From: Nostoc sp. FACHB-152
GTDB taxonomy: Bacteria; Cyanobacteriota; Cyanobacteriia; Cyanobacteriales; Nostocaceae
NCBI RefSeq assembly: GCF_014697475.1
Contig: NZ_JACJRV010000017.1
Location: 45,501 to 109,500, forward strand
Reading direction: 5' to 3'
DNA: 64,000 nucleotides
Shown in pieces: positions 27,692 through 37,097 of this stretch. How positions within the stretch are numbered: position 1 is the first letter of the stretch; the number at the start of each line of letters is the position of its first letter. The notes beneath the pieces are model-generated. The model was not told the origin of the DNA. It did not search any database and was given only the letters and a program-made list of their open reading frames with translations. The translations under genes were made by a program, and so were the position numbers.

Positions 27692-28807
27692 ATGAATCAA
27701 AATGTAATTAGTGTTGCTGTAGTCGGCACTGGATTTGGTCAAAAAGTCCATATACCTGGATTTAAAGCCCATCCCCATACTGATGTGATTGCGGTTTATC
27801 ATCGGGATATTAATAAAGCCAAAGCAATTGCGGATGCTAATAATATCCCCCACGCTTGTAATAGTGTGGCAGACATTGTCAAACTACCAGAATTAGACGC
27901 AGTTAGTATTTCTACACCACCATTTCTGCACTATGAAATGGCAAAAACTGTGCTAGAAGCAGGCAAACATTTATTATTAGAAAAACCTACAACTTTAAAT
28001 GTATCTGAAGCAAAAGAGCTATATCAGTTAGCAATAGCAAATGGTGTAACTGCTGTGGTTGATTTTGAATTTCGCTTTGTTCCAGGATGGCAATTATTTG
28101 CTGAACTTTTATCTTCAGGTTATGTAGGAAACAAACGCTTAATTAAAATTGATTGGTTGGGTTCTTCTCGCGCTGATACTTCCCGCCCTTGGAACTGGTA
28201 TTCTTCTCAAGAAAAAGGGGGTGGTGCATTGGGATCGTTGGGTTCTCACGCCTTTGATTACATTTATTGGTTATTTGGCCCAGTATCTAGACTTAGTGCT
28301 TATTTAAATACAGCTATTCCTAACCGCATTGACCCTAGCAATGATGTATTAAAACCAGTAGAGACAGATGATAATTGTTTGCTGTCTTTGGAATTAGCGG
28401 ATGGAACACCATGCCAACTTAATATCAGTGCTGTGGTTAATGCACCGAGAACTCATTGGGTAGAAGTGTATGGCGATCGCGGTACATTAGTTTTAGGCAG
28501 CGAAAATCAAAAAGATTACATCCACGGTTTTCGAGTTTGGGGTTCTCAAGCCGGACAACCTTTAGCAGAAATTGAAATACCACAGCAGTTAATGTTTACC
28601 CAAAACTTCACTGATGGCCGTATTTCTGCATTCATCCGTGTAGTTGACCAATGGCTGCAAGGAATTAACCAAAAACAGTCAATAGTTCCATCTTTGCGCG
28701 AAGGAGTGTATTCTCAATTGTTGATGGATTTATCTCATAAATCCCACGAAAGAAGGAGTTGGGTAGATGTTCCCAGCTTGGATGCTTATCTGGAAAACGT
28801 TCAGTAA
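27692..28807 (+). CDS. Gfo/Idh/MocA-family oxidoreductase
   Basis: A 371-residue NAD(P)-dependent oxidoreductase. The Rossmann fold begins VAVVGTGFGQKVHIPGFKAH; the cofactor-binding and catalytic motif is AGKHLLLEKPTTLNVSEAKEL with the usual Lys in Glu-Lys-Pro; GGGALGSLGSHAFDYIYWLFG provides the second conserved histidine region. It would oxidise or reduce a sugar, inositol or related carbonyl, but the substrate cannot be told. It appears monocistronic. A repeat-rich spacer follows. Confidence 0.88.
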   Translation: MNQNVISVAVVGTGFGQKVHIPGFKAHPHTDVIAVYHRDINKAKAIADANNIPHACNSVADIVKLPELDAVSISTPPFLHYEMAKTVLEAGKHLLLEKPTTLNVSEAKELYQLAIANGVTAVVDFEFRFVPGWQLFAELLSSGYVGNKRLIKIDWLGSSRADTSRPWNWYSSQEKGGGALGSLGSHAFDYIYWLFGPVSRLSAYLNTAIPNRIDPSNDVLKPVETDDNCLLSLELADGTPCQLNISAVVNAPRTHWVEVYGDRGTLVLGSENQKDYIHGFRVWGSQAGQPLAEIEIPQQLMFTQNFTDGRISAFIRVVDQWLQGINQKQSIVPSLREGVYSQLLMDLSHKSHERRSWVDVPSLDAYLENVQ

Positions 28808-28900
28808 TAAAACTAACTCCACAGACGAAAAATCAAGGGTTTAGGCCAGGGTGTAGGGTTTGAGTAAGCCTCACCCTACACCTTTAAAGGATGTTTGAAA

Positions 28901-29015
28901 AGTGATTAAGTAAGTCGGTGGGAAAAGACAAAACTATGTTAAGAAAGGTTAATTAAGCTCAAACTCTCTTCCCTCCTGACTTCTGCCTCCTGCCTTATCC
29001 CAACTACAAATATTT
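28901..29015 (+). repeat. Interspersed repeat family C, copy 1
   Basis: About 115 bases starting TTAAGTAAGTCGGTGGGAAAA and running through the CTTCCCTCCTG/TGCCTCCTGCCTTA filler to CAACTACAAATATTT. The reverse complement recurs at 40425-40540 between the nifE- and nifN-like genes with high identity. Confidence 0.75.
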
Positions 29016-29051
29016 GCACCGCTCCACTTAGCTGTGATTTTAAGCACTTCT

Positions 29052-29125
29052 AATCCCCCCAACCCCCCTTAAAAAGGGGCTGAAAGACTCTTAAAGTCCC
29101 CTTTTTAAGAGGGATTTAGGGGGAT
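29052..29125. repeat. Cyanobacterial CCCCC...GGGGG inverted element
   Basis: Left arm of 28 bases (AATCCCCCCAACCCCC... to 29079) pairs imperfectly with a right arm of 28 bases (29098-29125, ending TTTAGGGGGATC); the inner parts CTTAAAAAGGGG and CCCCTTTTTAAG match well. The type is widespread in filamentous cyanobacteria and is probably a small non-autonomous element. Confidence 0.75.
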
Positions 29126-29236
29126 CTAAAATGTTTTGCTACCAACAAAAGGACTTTTTAAACATCCTGTTACACCCACTCTCAACAATCAATCCCAGTG
29201 CGTAAGTTTTACTATTGTTTTACGCTGAATAAAGTC

Positions 29237-29707
29237 TTAAAAAGTTAAAGCTTTTGCTGTACCTAATAAAGGTGTAATTGTGGTGTATATCTGTCTCTGT
29301 CCTTCATTCAATAAAGGTATTGTTGACAAACGGTTTATAGTTTTAATACCCTGAGTCACAATTTTAGCTTCGCTGCTGTTCTTCAAGTTAACATCAGGTA
29401 AGAGCAAGCTAAATGTCTCATAGCCAGTATCTACAGTTTTTTTGACAGTCACTGTCACCAATTTACCAATTGCTGTGTCTTCAGTTTGTATTTCTGTTCC
29501 AGAAAAAAGCAATTTTTGTTCTGAGTCTTCATACTTAAAAACAGCCTCACCAGTAATGCTACTTGTTGAATAAGTGACCTTGACCTGCTGATTTTGCAAT
29601 TCATAAAAGGTTTGTATTTTTGCTTCTTGGGCATAAGATGGCATTACAGGTATGCTCGTTAGTGCTATACCTAGCGTTAACAATGAAGCTAGATGTATGG
29701 GTTGCAT
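29237..29707 (-). CDS. Secreted hypothetical protein
   Basis: A 156-residue protein starting at the ATG whose product begins MQPIHLASLLTLGIALTSIP, a clear signal peptide with probable cleavage after SYAQ. The mature part is beta-rich (QNQQVKVTYSTSSITGEAVFKYEDSEQK) with no cysteines and no recognised domain. An upstream in-frame ATG at 29740 would put 11 polar residues ahead of the signal and is rejected. A HIP1-containing spacer separates it from a divergent kinase operon. Confidence 0.65.
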   Translation of the reverse strand: MQPIHLASLLTLGIALTSIPVMPSYAQEAKIQTFYELQNQQVKVTYSTSSITGEAVFKYEDSEQKLLFSGTEIQTEDTAIGKLVTVTVKKTVDTGYETFSLLLPDVNLKNSSEAKIVTQGIKTINRLSTIPLLNEGQRQIYTTITPLLGTAKALTF

Positions 29708-29995
29708 ATTTTCAGATAGGAATTGTAGTCTGGAAAACAATGTAATTTTTGGAACTCAGTTGTCCACGAGGATTATAACTTGATAGTATTTGGTTAAAGT
29801 AGAAATTTTTTGATTGTGTAGAGTCTAGCGATCGCACCCAATAAGCGATTAAACACCTAAGAGAGCAGTTGAGACCGTAGGGGAGCAAGGGAGAGGGTTT
29901 AAATCTTTTATTCACAATTTCAATAGTGCAAGTTGTAGGCGCAATAGCTAAGAAATTCATGAGAATTTTTCAGGCAGAGCCAGTAGCATAGAAAT

Positions 29996-31936
29996 ATGTT
30001 GCTGCAAATTGCTCAATCTATTTTTCGACGAAGGTTAACTAGTACGATCGCACTTCCTAGCGTTCTCTTATTGCTGTTTTCGGGAGTTTCGCTTTGGCAA
30101 GTTAATCGCCTACTGGCAGCCTTAGAATGGGTAGATCATACAGACCAAGTAATTGCTCAGGCTTACCAAACTCATAAACTACTGCTAGATATCCAAACAG
30201 GCTCACGCGGCTACATCATTACAGGTAAGCCAGAATTTCTCGAACCTTACCAAGAAGCAACACCCACCACAAATACTGCTTTTAGAAAATTAAAAGATTT
30301 AGTTTCCGATAACCCGATACAAGTTCAACGCGTGCAGCAACTCCAATTGCAATATCAAGAGTGGAGTCGTTTGATTTCTCAAGGTGTGGAACTCCGGCAA
30401 GAAGGCAAGGTTGAACCGTTGTCGGCTTTTGAAGTACGTAAGCAAAAGATGGATGCAATACGCCAACAAATGGCAGATTTTGTTGCTACGGAAGTAAAAC
30501 TACGTGACCAACGCAGCCAAACAGCCCGTGACACAGCACAGCAAGTAAGTGTAACTAGTATAATTTTGGCACTAGTCATCGGGATAACTCTTACTTACTA
30601 CATCCGGCGACAAATATTTAAGGTGTCGCAAACTTATGAAAATGCTCTAAAAACTGCAACTGAGAAAACTGAAAATGCTCAACTTGCTGCCCAACGCCTA
30701 ACTGATTTGCACAAAATTGACCGAGCAATTTTAGCGGCTGAACCGGATGTGACAATCATTAGGAATGGTTTGGGAAGGTTGCGCCAACTAATCAATTGTC
30801 AACAAGCATTTTCGGTGTTGTTCAATTTTGAAACTAACACGGCTGAAGTACTCGCTGCTCATGCTGATGGTGAATTACAACTAGCAGAAGGTACAACACT
30901 ACCAATTACCGATTTTGTTCTTGGAGAAGTTCGACAAACACCGCAAATTTTTGCAGCTACCAATGACAATCCGCCGATTATAAAAAGATTGTTGGCTGGA
31001 GGTTTAAATAGTTGCATAACAATTCCTATGCAGGTGGAAGATGCTGTAATTGGTGAAATAATTCTGGTAAAATCTCCAGCTAAAAATTTTAGTACAGAAG
31101 TTTTAGAAATAGCGCAGGAAGTATCAGCACAATTAGCGATCGCAATTAAACAATCTCAACTCCGCCAGGAACTAAAAGATTATGCCTCAAAATTAGAACA
31201 TCGAGTATCAGAACGCACAGCCCAACTCCAAGCAATCAACCAGGATTTAGAAGCCTTTAACTATTCTGTTTCTCACGACTTGCGCGCTCCTCTCCGCACC
31301 ATGCAAGGCTTTGCCCAAGCCTTATTAGAAGACTATAATGACCAGCTAGACTCTTTTGGGCAAGACTGCCTCAACTATATTGCTGAGGGGGCGATGCAAA
31401 TGGATACTTTAATTACTGACTTGCTAAGTTACAGTCGCCTGAGTCGCAGCCAAATTTTAATTCAACCTGTTGACTTGAATGTTGTTATTAAAGAAGCACT
31501 CAAGCAATTAGACGCACAAATTAAACAACAGCAAGCTCAAATTCAAATTAACTATTCTCTACCACAAGTATTGGCACATCGTCCTACTCTAGTACAAGTA
31601 GTCACAAATTTATTAAATAACGCCATCAAATTTGTTCAGCCAGATAGACAACCTATTGTGCAAATATATTCCCAGGAGTACAACCAACAATCCACAACTT
31701 GGGTTAAGTTGTGGATTGTTGATAATGGTATTGGCATCGCTCCAGAACATCAAGAGCGGATTTTTCGAGTTTTTGAACGACTGCACGGTATAGAAGCTTA
31801 TCCTGGTACAGGTATTGGGCTAGCGATCGTCCGCAAAAGCTTAGAAAAGATGGGCGGTTTCTGTGGCGTAGAATCACAGTTAGGTACAGGTAGCCGCTTT
31901 TGGATTGCTTTACCAAAAGTTGTATTTGACCGCTAA
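29996..31936 (+). CDS. CHASE3-GAF sensor histidine kinase (phytochrome-kinase type)
   Basis: A 646-residue membrane kinase. TM1 (~15-36) and TM2 (~183-205) enclose a CHASE3 domain (LLDIQTGSRGYIITGKPEFLEPY). A GAF-like domain lies at ~240-395, lacking the Cys-His chromophore motif. The HisKA segment FNYSVSHDLRAPLRTMQGFAQALLED (~His426) is the type found in phytochromes and their relatives, followed by HATPase (VVDNGIGIAPEHQERIF, GTGIGLAIVRK). It heads an apparent operon with a 28-residue peptide, an Rcp-like response regulator and a hybrid kinase. Confidence 0.9.
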   Translation: MLLQIAQSIFRRRLTSTIALPSVLLLLFSGVSLWQVNRLLAALEWVDHTDQVIAQAYQTHKLLLDIQTGSRGYIITGKPEFLEPYQEATPTTNTAFRKLKDLVSDNPIQVQRVQQLQLQYQEWSRLISQGVELRQEGKVEPLSAFEVRKQKMDAIRQQMADFVATEVKLRDQRSQTARDTAQQVSVTSIILALVIGITLTYYIRRQIFKVSQTYENALKTATEKTENAQLAAQRLTDLHKIDRAILAAEPDVTIIRNGLGRLRQLINCQQAFSVLFNFETNTAEVLAAHADGELQLAEGTTLPITDFVLGEVRQTPQIFAATNDNPPIIKRLLAGGLNSCITIPMQVEDAVIGEIILVKSPAKNFSTEVLEIAQEVSAQLAIAIKQSQLRQELKDYASKLEHRVSERTAQLQAINQDLEAFNYSVSHDLRAPLRTMQGFAQALLEDYNDQLDSFGQDCLNYIAEGAMQMDTLITDLLSYSRLSRSQILIQPVDLNVVIKEALKQLDAQIKQQQAQIQINYSLPQVLAHRPTLVQVVTNLLNNAIKFVQPDRQPIVQIYSQEYNQQSTTWVKLWIVDNGIGIAPEHQERIFRVFERLHGIEAYPGTGIGLAIVRKSLEKMGGFCGVESQLGTGSRFWIALPKVVFDR

Positions 31937-32105
31937 GACTCTACAGACAGTTAACTATAACCTAAGTATAGGTTTTTATAATGTAATTTCGGTAACTCCT
32001 ACGGTAGAAGACAGAAACCAGGAATTTGCTCAGGATAGTAAGAAGAGGTTTTTACGTGTTCTGTAATCTAATCAAACAGTTTACAGGATTAAGGAGTGGG
32101 TGAGG

Positions 32106-32192
32106 ATGAATAACCAACTAAATGTAAAGTTGCAATTGCTACAAAAAGATGGCTTTTTGATGGAGTTCTTAAAAGCTATAGAAAGCCAATGA
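32106..32192 (+). CDS. 28-residue peptide, translationally coupled to the response regulator
   Basis: A short frame reading MNNQLNVKLQLLQKDGFLME then eight more residues ending ESQ. It has the best ribosome-binding site of the operon: AAGGAG at 32091-32096, nine bases before the ATG. Its TGA stop overlaps the next gene's start as ATGA (32189-32192), the classical coupling arrangement. The response regulator has no independent Shine-Dalgarno sequence apart from what lies in this frame. It may be a real amphipathic microprotein or a leader that sets regulator translation. Confidence 0.5.
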   Translation: MNNQLNVKLQLLQKDGFLMEFLKAIESQ

Positions 32193-32647
32193 ATAATGTA
32201 TCCATAGGGGAGACAATTCTATTAGTAGAAGACGATGCTCGTGATATTCTCCTAATTAAAAGAGCTTTTCGTAGGGCTGGGATTACGAACCCACTACAAG
32301 TAGTTCGTGATGGCGATACTGCCGTGCTTTACTTGGCGGGAGAAGCACCTTATAGCGATCGCAGTATTTATCCATTGCCAGCTTTAATTTTACTCGATTT
32401 AAAACTGCCTCGTCGTTCTGGTGCGGAGGTTTTGAAGTGGTTAAGACAACAACCAGGAATTAAGCGTTTACCAGTCGTAATTTTAACTGCTTCTCAAGAA
32501 CATACTGATGTTAATTATCTGTATGACCTGGGAGCAAATGCCTATATGGTCAAACCTGTAGCTTTTGATAATTTAGTGGAAATTGTCGCCATTGTTAACA
32601 AACATTGGCTAATTTTTAACCAAAAGCCAGAACTTGGTACACCTTAA
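32189..32647 (+). CDS. Rcp1-like single-domain response regulator
   Basis: A 152-residue receiver-only protein. Acidic pocket and phospho-acceptor: LLVEDDARDI and ALILLDLKLPRRSGAEVL; switch Thr in VVILTAS; conserved Lys in GANAYMVKPVAF. The longer loop and overall feel match the cyanobacterial phytochrome regulator Rcp1, which pairs with phytochrome-type kinases like the one at 29996. Its start overlaps the stop of the 28-residue peptide by four bases. It has no DNA-binding output, so it probably relays phosphate to, or competes with, the downstream hybrid kinase. Confidence 0.9.
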   Translation: MNNVSIGETILLVEDDARDILLIKRAFRRAGITNPLQVVRDGDTAVLYLAGEAPYSDRSIYPLPALILLDLKLPRRSGAEVLKWLRQQPGIKRLPVVILTASQEHTDVNYLYDLGANAYMVKPVAFDNLVEIVAIVNKHWLIFNQKPELGTP

Positions 32648-32679
32648 AAAAATTATTAAATAGATTATTTATACTGACA

Positions 32680-34971
32680 ATGCTACGCATTCTCCTGATT
32701 GATGACAATCCCCATGATCGCTTGCTGGCGACTCATGCCTTAGAACGAGAATTTGTCGATCTGCAAATTCAACAAGTTGCTCTTCCAAAAGAGTTTGAGC
32801 AGGCATTTTCATCTGGAGAATTTGACTTAGTTGTCACTGACTACGAACTGCGTTGGAGCGATGGCTTAACAGTTCTCCGAAAAATGAAAAGCCGCTACCC
32901 AGAAATACCCGTTGTGATGTTCACTAATAGCGGTTCACAAGAAATTGCTGTAGAAGCAATGAAATCAGGTTTGGATGACTACGTAATTAAGTCACCGAGT
33001 AACTATATGCGTTTACCTGTGGCAGTACGTTTGGCACTAAAACAAGCACACACTCAACGTCAGGTAACAGGTTTAGAAATGCGCTTTCAAACTTTGCTCA
33101 ATCAACTTAAAGTCGGAGTTTACCGCATTACATCTGATGGTTTGGTACTAGAAACTAACGCGGCATTTCGGCAACTGCTGGGTTTAGATTCATTGGAAGA
33201 AATTCCTGTAAATCAAACCTTGGAGCCTTATTTTCAATCAGAAGATTATGCCCAACTCTTACAAGAACTAAGAACAACTAGCGATGTTAGAGAGCGTGAA
33301 GCACTTTTGCATCGCACCGATGGTAATAAAATTTGGGTGCGGATTAGTCAGACTTTGACTACCGACAATGGCACAACTGTCATTAATGGCATTATTGAAG
33401 ACATTACTGAGCGCAAACAAGCCCAAAAAGGCTTGCAAGAAAGTGAAGCTCGATTTAGATGGCTATATGAATCAAATGTCATCGGCATCGCTTTTTGGAA
33501 TATGAATGGCAATATTACAGCAGCCAATGATGCCTACCTACAGCTATTGGGCTATACAAAGGCAGATATGGAAGCAGGCAGTTTAAGTTGGCACAACCTT
33601 GCTGCGCCGGAATGCCAAGACGTAGTTATTAAAATAATTCAGGAACTCAAGCAATGTGGTATTTCTACTCCTGTAGAACAAGATTACATCCACAAAGCAG
33701 GTCATCGAATTCCCATTCTGATGGGTTGTGCTTTTCGGGAAGGTTCTCAAACTGATGGTTTTGCTTTTGTGGTTGACCTTTCAGAACGCAAACAAGCAGA
33801 AAAAGAACGAGAAAAATTACTCAAACGGGAACAAGCAGCCAGGGCGCAAGCGGAAGCTGCTAACCGAATTAAAGATGAATTTTTGGCTATTTTATCCCAT
33901 GAGTTGCGATCGCCACTTAATCCAATTTTAGGCTGGTCTAAATTACTCAGTAGCCACAAATTGCCCCAGGCAAAAGCATCCGAAGCGTTGGCAACTATTG
34001 AGCGCAACGCCAAGTTACAAGCTCAACTTATAGAAGATTTGTTAGATCTCTCGCAAATCCTCCGGGGTAAACTCAGCCTCAATATTGCTGCTGTCGATTT
34101 AGAACCAATTATTGTAGCCGCCTTAGATACTGTGCGTTTAGCAGCCAAAGCAAAATCAATTCAACTGCAAACTACCATATCCCCCAACGTGGGTAAAATT
34201 TTGGGCGATCCTGTCCGCTTGCAGCAAGTAGTGTGGAATTTGCTTTCTAATGCAGTTAAATTTACCAACTCTGGTGGTCGTGTAGAAGTTCGTTTAGAAC
34301 AAGTTGGCAGACAAGCGCAAATTCAAGTCATCGATACAGGCCAGGGAATTAGCCCCGATTTTCTCCCCTACGTCTTTGAATATTTCCGGCAAGCCGATAG
34401 TCAAACTACGAGAAAATTTGGTGGGTTAGGACTGGGACTAGCAATTGTCAAACATTTGATAGAATTGCACGGTGGTACAGTCTGGGCAGCTAGTCCGGGA
34501 GAAGGACAGGGAGCAATTTTTACTGTCAGAGTGCCATTAATCTCAAGTCAGAGCCAACTATCTCAAAGTACTGTAGAGTCTGATAATTATCAAGATTTAG
34601 ATGGTATTCGTATCTTAGTAGTAGATGATGAAGATGATTCGCGGGAAGTAGTGGCTTTCATGCTCGAAGAATGTGGTGCAGAGGTAATTGCTGTAGCTTC
34701 TGCGGCTGAAGCACTCCCAGCTTTTAACCAATTACAACCTGATGTTCTAGTGTGTGATATTGGAATGCCAGAGGTAGATGGTTATATGCTATTACGTCAA
34801 ATCAGAAGTTTGCCACCTGAAAAAGGCGGACAAGTACCAGCGATCGCACTCACCGCTTATGCTGGAGAATCAGATAGACGACAAGCACTTGTAGCTGGTT
34901 TTCAAAACCATACCTCTAAGCCAGTAGAGCCAACCGAATTAGTGAAGTTGATTGCTAGTTTGGTAGATTAG
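32680..34971 (+). CDS. Hybrid histidine kinase REC-PAS-PAS-HisKA-HATPase-REC
   Basis: A 763-residue soluble protein. Order: receiver (~1-120; FDLVVTDYELRWSDGLTVL with the Asp), PAS (~135-250), PAS with PAC (~258-375), HisKA (~400-465; FLAILSHELRSPLNPILGW), HATPase (~510-620; VIDTGQGISPDFLPYVF, GGLGLGLAIVKHL) and C-terminal receiver (~645-760; LVVDDEDDSREVV, VLVCDIGMPEVDGYML). Receivers at both ends mean it can take phosphate from a partner and phosphorylate itself or others. It follows the Rcp-like gene by 32 bases and completes the operon. Confidence 0.92.
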   Translation: MLRILLIDDNPHDRLLATHALEREFVDLQIQQVALPKEFEQAFSSGEFDLVVTDYELRWSDGLTVLRKMKSRYPEIPVVMFTNSGSQEIAVEAMKSGLDDYVIKSPSNYMRLPVAVRLALKQAHTQRQVTGLEMRFQTLLNQLKVGVYRITSDGLVLETNAAFRQLLGLDSLEEIPVNQTLEPYFQSEDYAQLLQELRTTSDVREREALLHRTDGNKIWVRISQTLTTDNGTTVINGIIEDITERKQAQKGLQESEARFRWLYESNVIGIAFWNMNGNITAANDAYLQLLGYTKADMEAGSLSWHNLAAPECQDVVIKIIQELKQCGISTPVEQDYIHKAGHRIPILMGCAFREGSQTDGFAFVVDLSERKQAEKEREKLLKREQAARAQAEAANRIKDEFLAILSHELRSPLNPILGWSKLLSSHKLPQAKASEALATIERNAKLQAQLIEDLLDLSQILRGKLSLNIAAVDLEPIIVAALDTVRLAAKAKSIQLQTTISPNVGKILGDPVRLQQVVWNLLSNAVKFTNSGGRVEVRLEQVGRQAQIQVIDTGQGISPDFLPYVFEYFRQADSQTTRKFGGLGLGLAIVKHLIELHGGTVWAASPGEGQGAIFTVRVPLISSQSQLSQSTVESDNYQDLDGIRILVVDDEDDSREVVAFMLEECGAEVIAVASAAEALPAFNQLQPDVLVCDIGMPEVDGYMLLRQIRSLPPEKGGQVPAIALTAYAGESDRRQALVAGFQNHTSKPVEPTELVKLIASLVD

Positions 34972-35105
34972 GGGGTAGGCAATACGGTTGGGATAAGCAT
35001 TTTAAACTAATAATTGGTTTGGGAAAAAGGTTAAAGGGTAAGGGTTAAAGGTTTTTTCTTCCCCTTTCCCCTTCGCCTTTCCTCTTTAACCGAACCGTAT
35101 TTAAA

Positions 35106-35172
35106 GGCTAGGAGCTAGTAATTTTACTCATACTAAGTTGCGCTCAGAAATAGTATTCCTACTCCCTACTCC
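35106..35172 (+). repeat. Interspersed repeat family D, copy 1
   Basis: About 65 bases from GGCTAGGAGCTAGTA through ACTAAGTTGCGCTCAGAAAT to the CTACTCCCTACTCCC filler. An inverted copy lies at 37021-37089, so the pair flanks the protease and phosphorylase genes. Confidence 0.65.
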
Positions 35173-35225
35173 CAGCCCAATTTACTATCTTTGATTGCAA
35201 CTTGGTATCAGTAGTTTGTTATAAA

Positions 35226-35795
35226 TTAACGCTGATGAAATTCTACTGCTGTTGCCGAAATTTTGATGTCATAATCGCCAAAAAAATCATGACCAAGTAG
35301 GCCAATGCCTGCTTTAGGTGCGATCGCTATTTCCAAATTATTTGCGATTAATCCCCCCGCAGCTATAGAATTGACCTTGACTGTGGGGAATTTTATCTGA
35401 GTGCCATCTGCAACTTGAGCTTGCATGATACCTGTCGCTTTGATTTGCAGAGTATTTGCCATTCCTTGAGTAATTAAAGTACTGTTAGCACCTGTATCCA
35501 GAATCATCTCAAAGGTTTTTTGGTTATTGAAGGTGACATCAATCACCGGAGTTCTACCAAAGCGACGTTTAATAGGAACTCGAAAAACTTTCTGGCTAGA
35601 AGTTGCTTGTGTTTGGGTTGTATGATGACAAAGTTTTGTCAACTCAACAGTTCTACCAGAGGGAGTAACCATAAAACAGAATCCTGCATCTTCAGCTATT
35701 GCTTTATGGGTCAATAGTGAGGATGTTAATGTTGGCATTACTGCAATCAAAGCTATGTTAATGTTAGTAATCCAACATTTAACAGAAAGATTCAT
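35226..35795 (-). CDS. Retropepsin-like aspartic protease, secreted
   Basis: A 189-residue protein with an N-terminal hydrophobic segment (residues ~10-28) that acts as signal or anchor. The C-terminal ~110 residues form a clan AA retropepsin domain: KTFEMILDTGANSTLITQGMA holds the single catalytic DTG, and GLLGHDFFGDYDIKIS is the family-typical C-terminal flap and strand region. One DTG per chain implies a homodimer. Members of this type occur in bacteria as periplasmic or membrane-attached proteases with largely unknown substrates. It is monocistronic and convergent with the upstream kinase operon. Confidence 0.85.
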   Translation of the reverse strand: MNLSVKCWITNINIALIAVMPTLTSSLLTHKAIAEDAGFCFMVTPSGRTVELTKLCHHTTQTQATSSQKVFRVPIKRRFGRTPVIDVTFNNQKTFEMILDTGANSTLITQGMANTLQIKATGIMQAQVADGTQIKFPTVKVNSIAAGGLIANNLEIAIAPKAGIGLLGHDFFGDYDIKISATAVEFHQR

Positions 35796-36142
35796 CTTAT
35801 TTTCCTCTTCAGTTTTTTAGTACCCTGAAAGACGAAATTTTATGAAAAAATTTAGAGTTAATTTGAACTAAAACTTTAATTTATGTACTATAAACATCAA
35901 GTTTTTATGATTAAAGAAATACGCAAAAAAATGCGATTTTTATTTAAAAAAATTAAATCAGAATAAATTTATATTACCGAGATTTACTAAGAGATATTTT
36001 AAAGATTAAGTAAAGAATCGATGAAAGTACGTAAGTAGTAGTGAGGTTGGGGACAATATTACAGCAGATTGCAGGTAAATGAACTACAGATGTTAAGAAC
36101 AAAGCCATATACTAGAAGACTTCTGACCCTATTGCCTGTTGC
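35796..36142. other. 347-base AT-rich spacer
   Basis: Upstream of the protease gene and downstream of the nucleoside phosphorylase gene (both minus strand). Rich in A/T tracts; no gene, repeat or strong hairpin was recognised. Confidence 0.5.
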
Positions 36143-36934
36143 CTAGTACCTGCTGTAAGTTAATTCTAAGTTAGTAACTGCATTGATAGCAGTTGCGATC
36201 GCACAATCAACAGCCATAGCTTTTTGCTCTAAAATTACCTGTTCATCCACGGTACGCTGTGCGACTACGCCACACACAGCCGCAGCTGCAAACTTATATA
36301 CTCCTGCCATTTTAAATAACGTGCCGCATTCCATTTCGTAGTTCAAAATATTTAACTGGCGGTATTCTTCTGTAATACCACGTAGCGATCGCATTAAGTG
36401 AGGATTAGCCGAATCAGTTCGTTCCTGACCTTCATAAAAAGTATCCACAGAAGCTGTAATCCCTAAATAATGCTCAAACCCCAATGCTTGCGCTGCCTTT
36501 ACCAAAGCCACCGTCAAAAATGGGTCAGCCGCAGCCGGATACTCCACAGGCGCAATATCATTAGCTGCTCCTTGACGACACAACGCTGCACTAGAAATCA
36601 CAATGCTACCAACTGGTACATCAGGTTGGATTGAACCACAAGTCCCAATGCGAATAATTTGCCGAATTCCCACCTGTACCAACTCATTCACCACAATACT
36701 TAAAGAAGGCGCACCCATCCCACTAGTAGCTGATAAGATAGGGCGACCATTAGGTAAATATCCAAGGTAACTATCCAGCCCTCGATTTTGTGACAATAAA
36801 CGCACATCTAGCAAATGAGTTTGAGCAATCAGATGCGCTCTTTCAGGATCGCCAGATAATAAAGCAATACTGGGAGGCGTTGCACCAAAATCATCATGCC
36901 CAAAGCCAATGTGATAGAAGCGTTTGTTTAGCAT
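36143..36934 (-). CDS. Nucleoside phosphorylase (uridine phosphorylase-like)
   Basis: A 263-residue PNP_UDP_1-family enzyme. Motifs: ALLSGDPERAHLIAQ (phosphate site), SGMGAPSLSIVVNEL, IRIGTCGSIQPDVPVG, and LNILNYEMECGTLFKMAGV, where the NYEME segment is the ribose-binding signature of uridine phosphorylases. It cleaves a nucleoside with phosphate to base and ribose-1-phosphate in salvage; pyrimidine specificity is likely but not certain. It appears monocistronic and is bracketed by the inverted copies of repeat D together with the protease gene. Confidence 0.88.
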   Translation of the reverse strand: MLNKRFYHIGFGHDDFGATPPSIALLSGDPERAHLIAQTHLLDVRLLSQNRGLDSYLGYLPNGRPILSATSGMGAPSLSIVVNELVQVGIRQIIRIGTCGSIQPDVPVGSIVISSAALCRQGAANDIAPVEYPAAADPFLTVALVKAAQALGFEHYLGITASVDTFYEGQERTDSANPHLMRSLRGITEEYRQLNILNYEMECGTLFKMAGVYKFAAAAVCGVVAQRTVDEQVILEQKAMAVDCAIATAINAVTNLELTYSRY

Positions 36935-37020
36935 AAATTAGGTTTAAAAAGAGATTAGGGGCTAGAGGTTAGAGGCTACAGCAATCAATCCTATTTAATT
37001 TCTAAAGTACTGGTTGAGGT

Positions 37021-37089
37021 AGGGAGTGGGGAGTAGAAATACTATTTCTGAACGCAACTTAGTACGAGTAAAAATACTAGCCCCTAGCC
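37021..37089 (-). repeat. Interspersed repeat family D, copy 2 (inverted)
   Basis: Reverse complement of the 35106-35172 repeat, sharing the core ATTTCTGAACGCAACTTAGT and the GGGGCTAG end with a few changes. It lies in the spacer upstream of the nucleoside phosphorylase gene. Confidence 0.65.
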
Positions 37090-37097
37090 TCCTTATT

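Larger units (their letters stand above)
28808..29236. other. 429-base repeat-rich spacer
   Basis: No gene is seen. It contains one copy of interspersed repeat family C (28901-29015) and a GC-rich inverted element (29052-29125), both described separately, plus the direct motif CACCCTACAC. Confidence 0.6.

Noticed and set aside
29712..29960. Possible 82-residue protein upstream of the secreted hypothetical
   Set aside because: Overlaps the likely promoter region and a HIP1 site, and the sequence looks non-coding.
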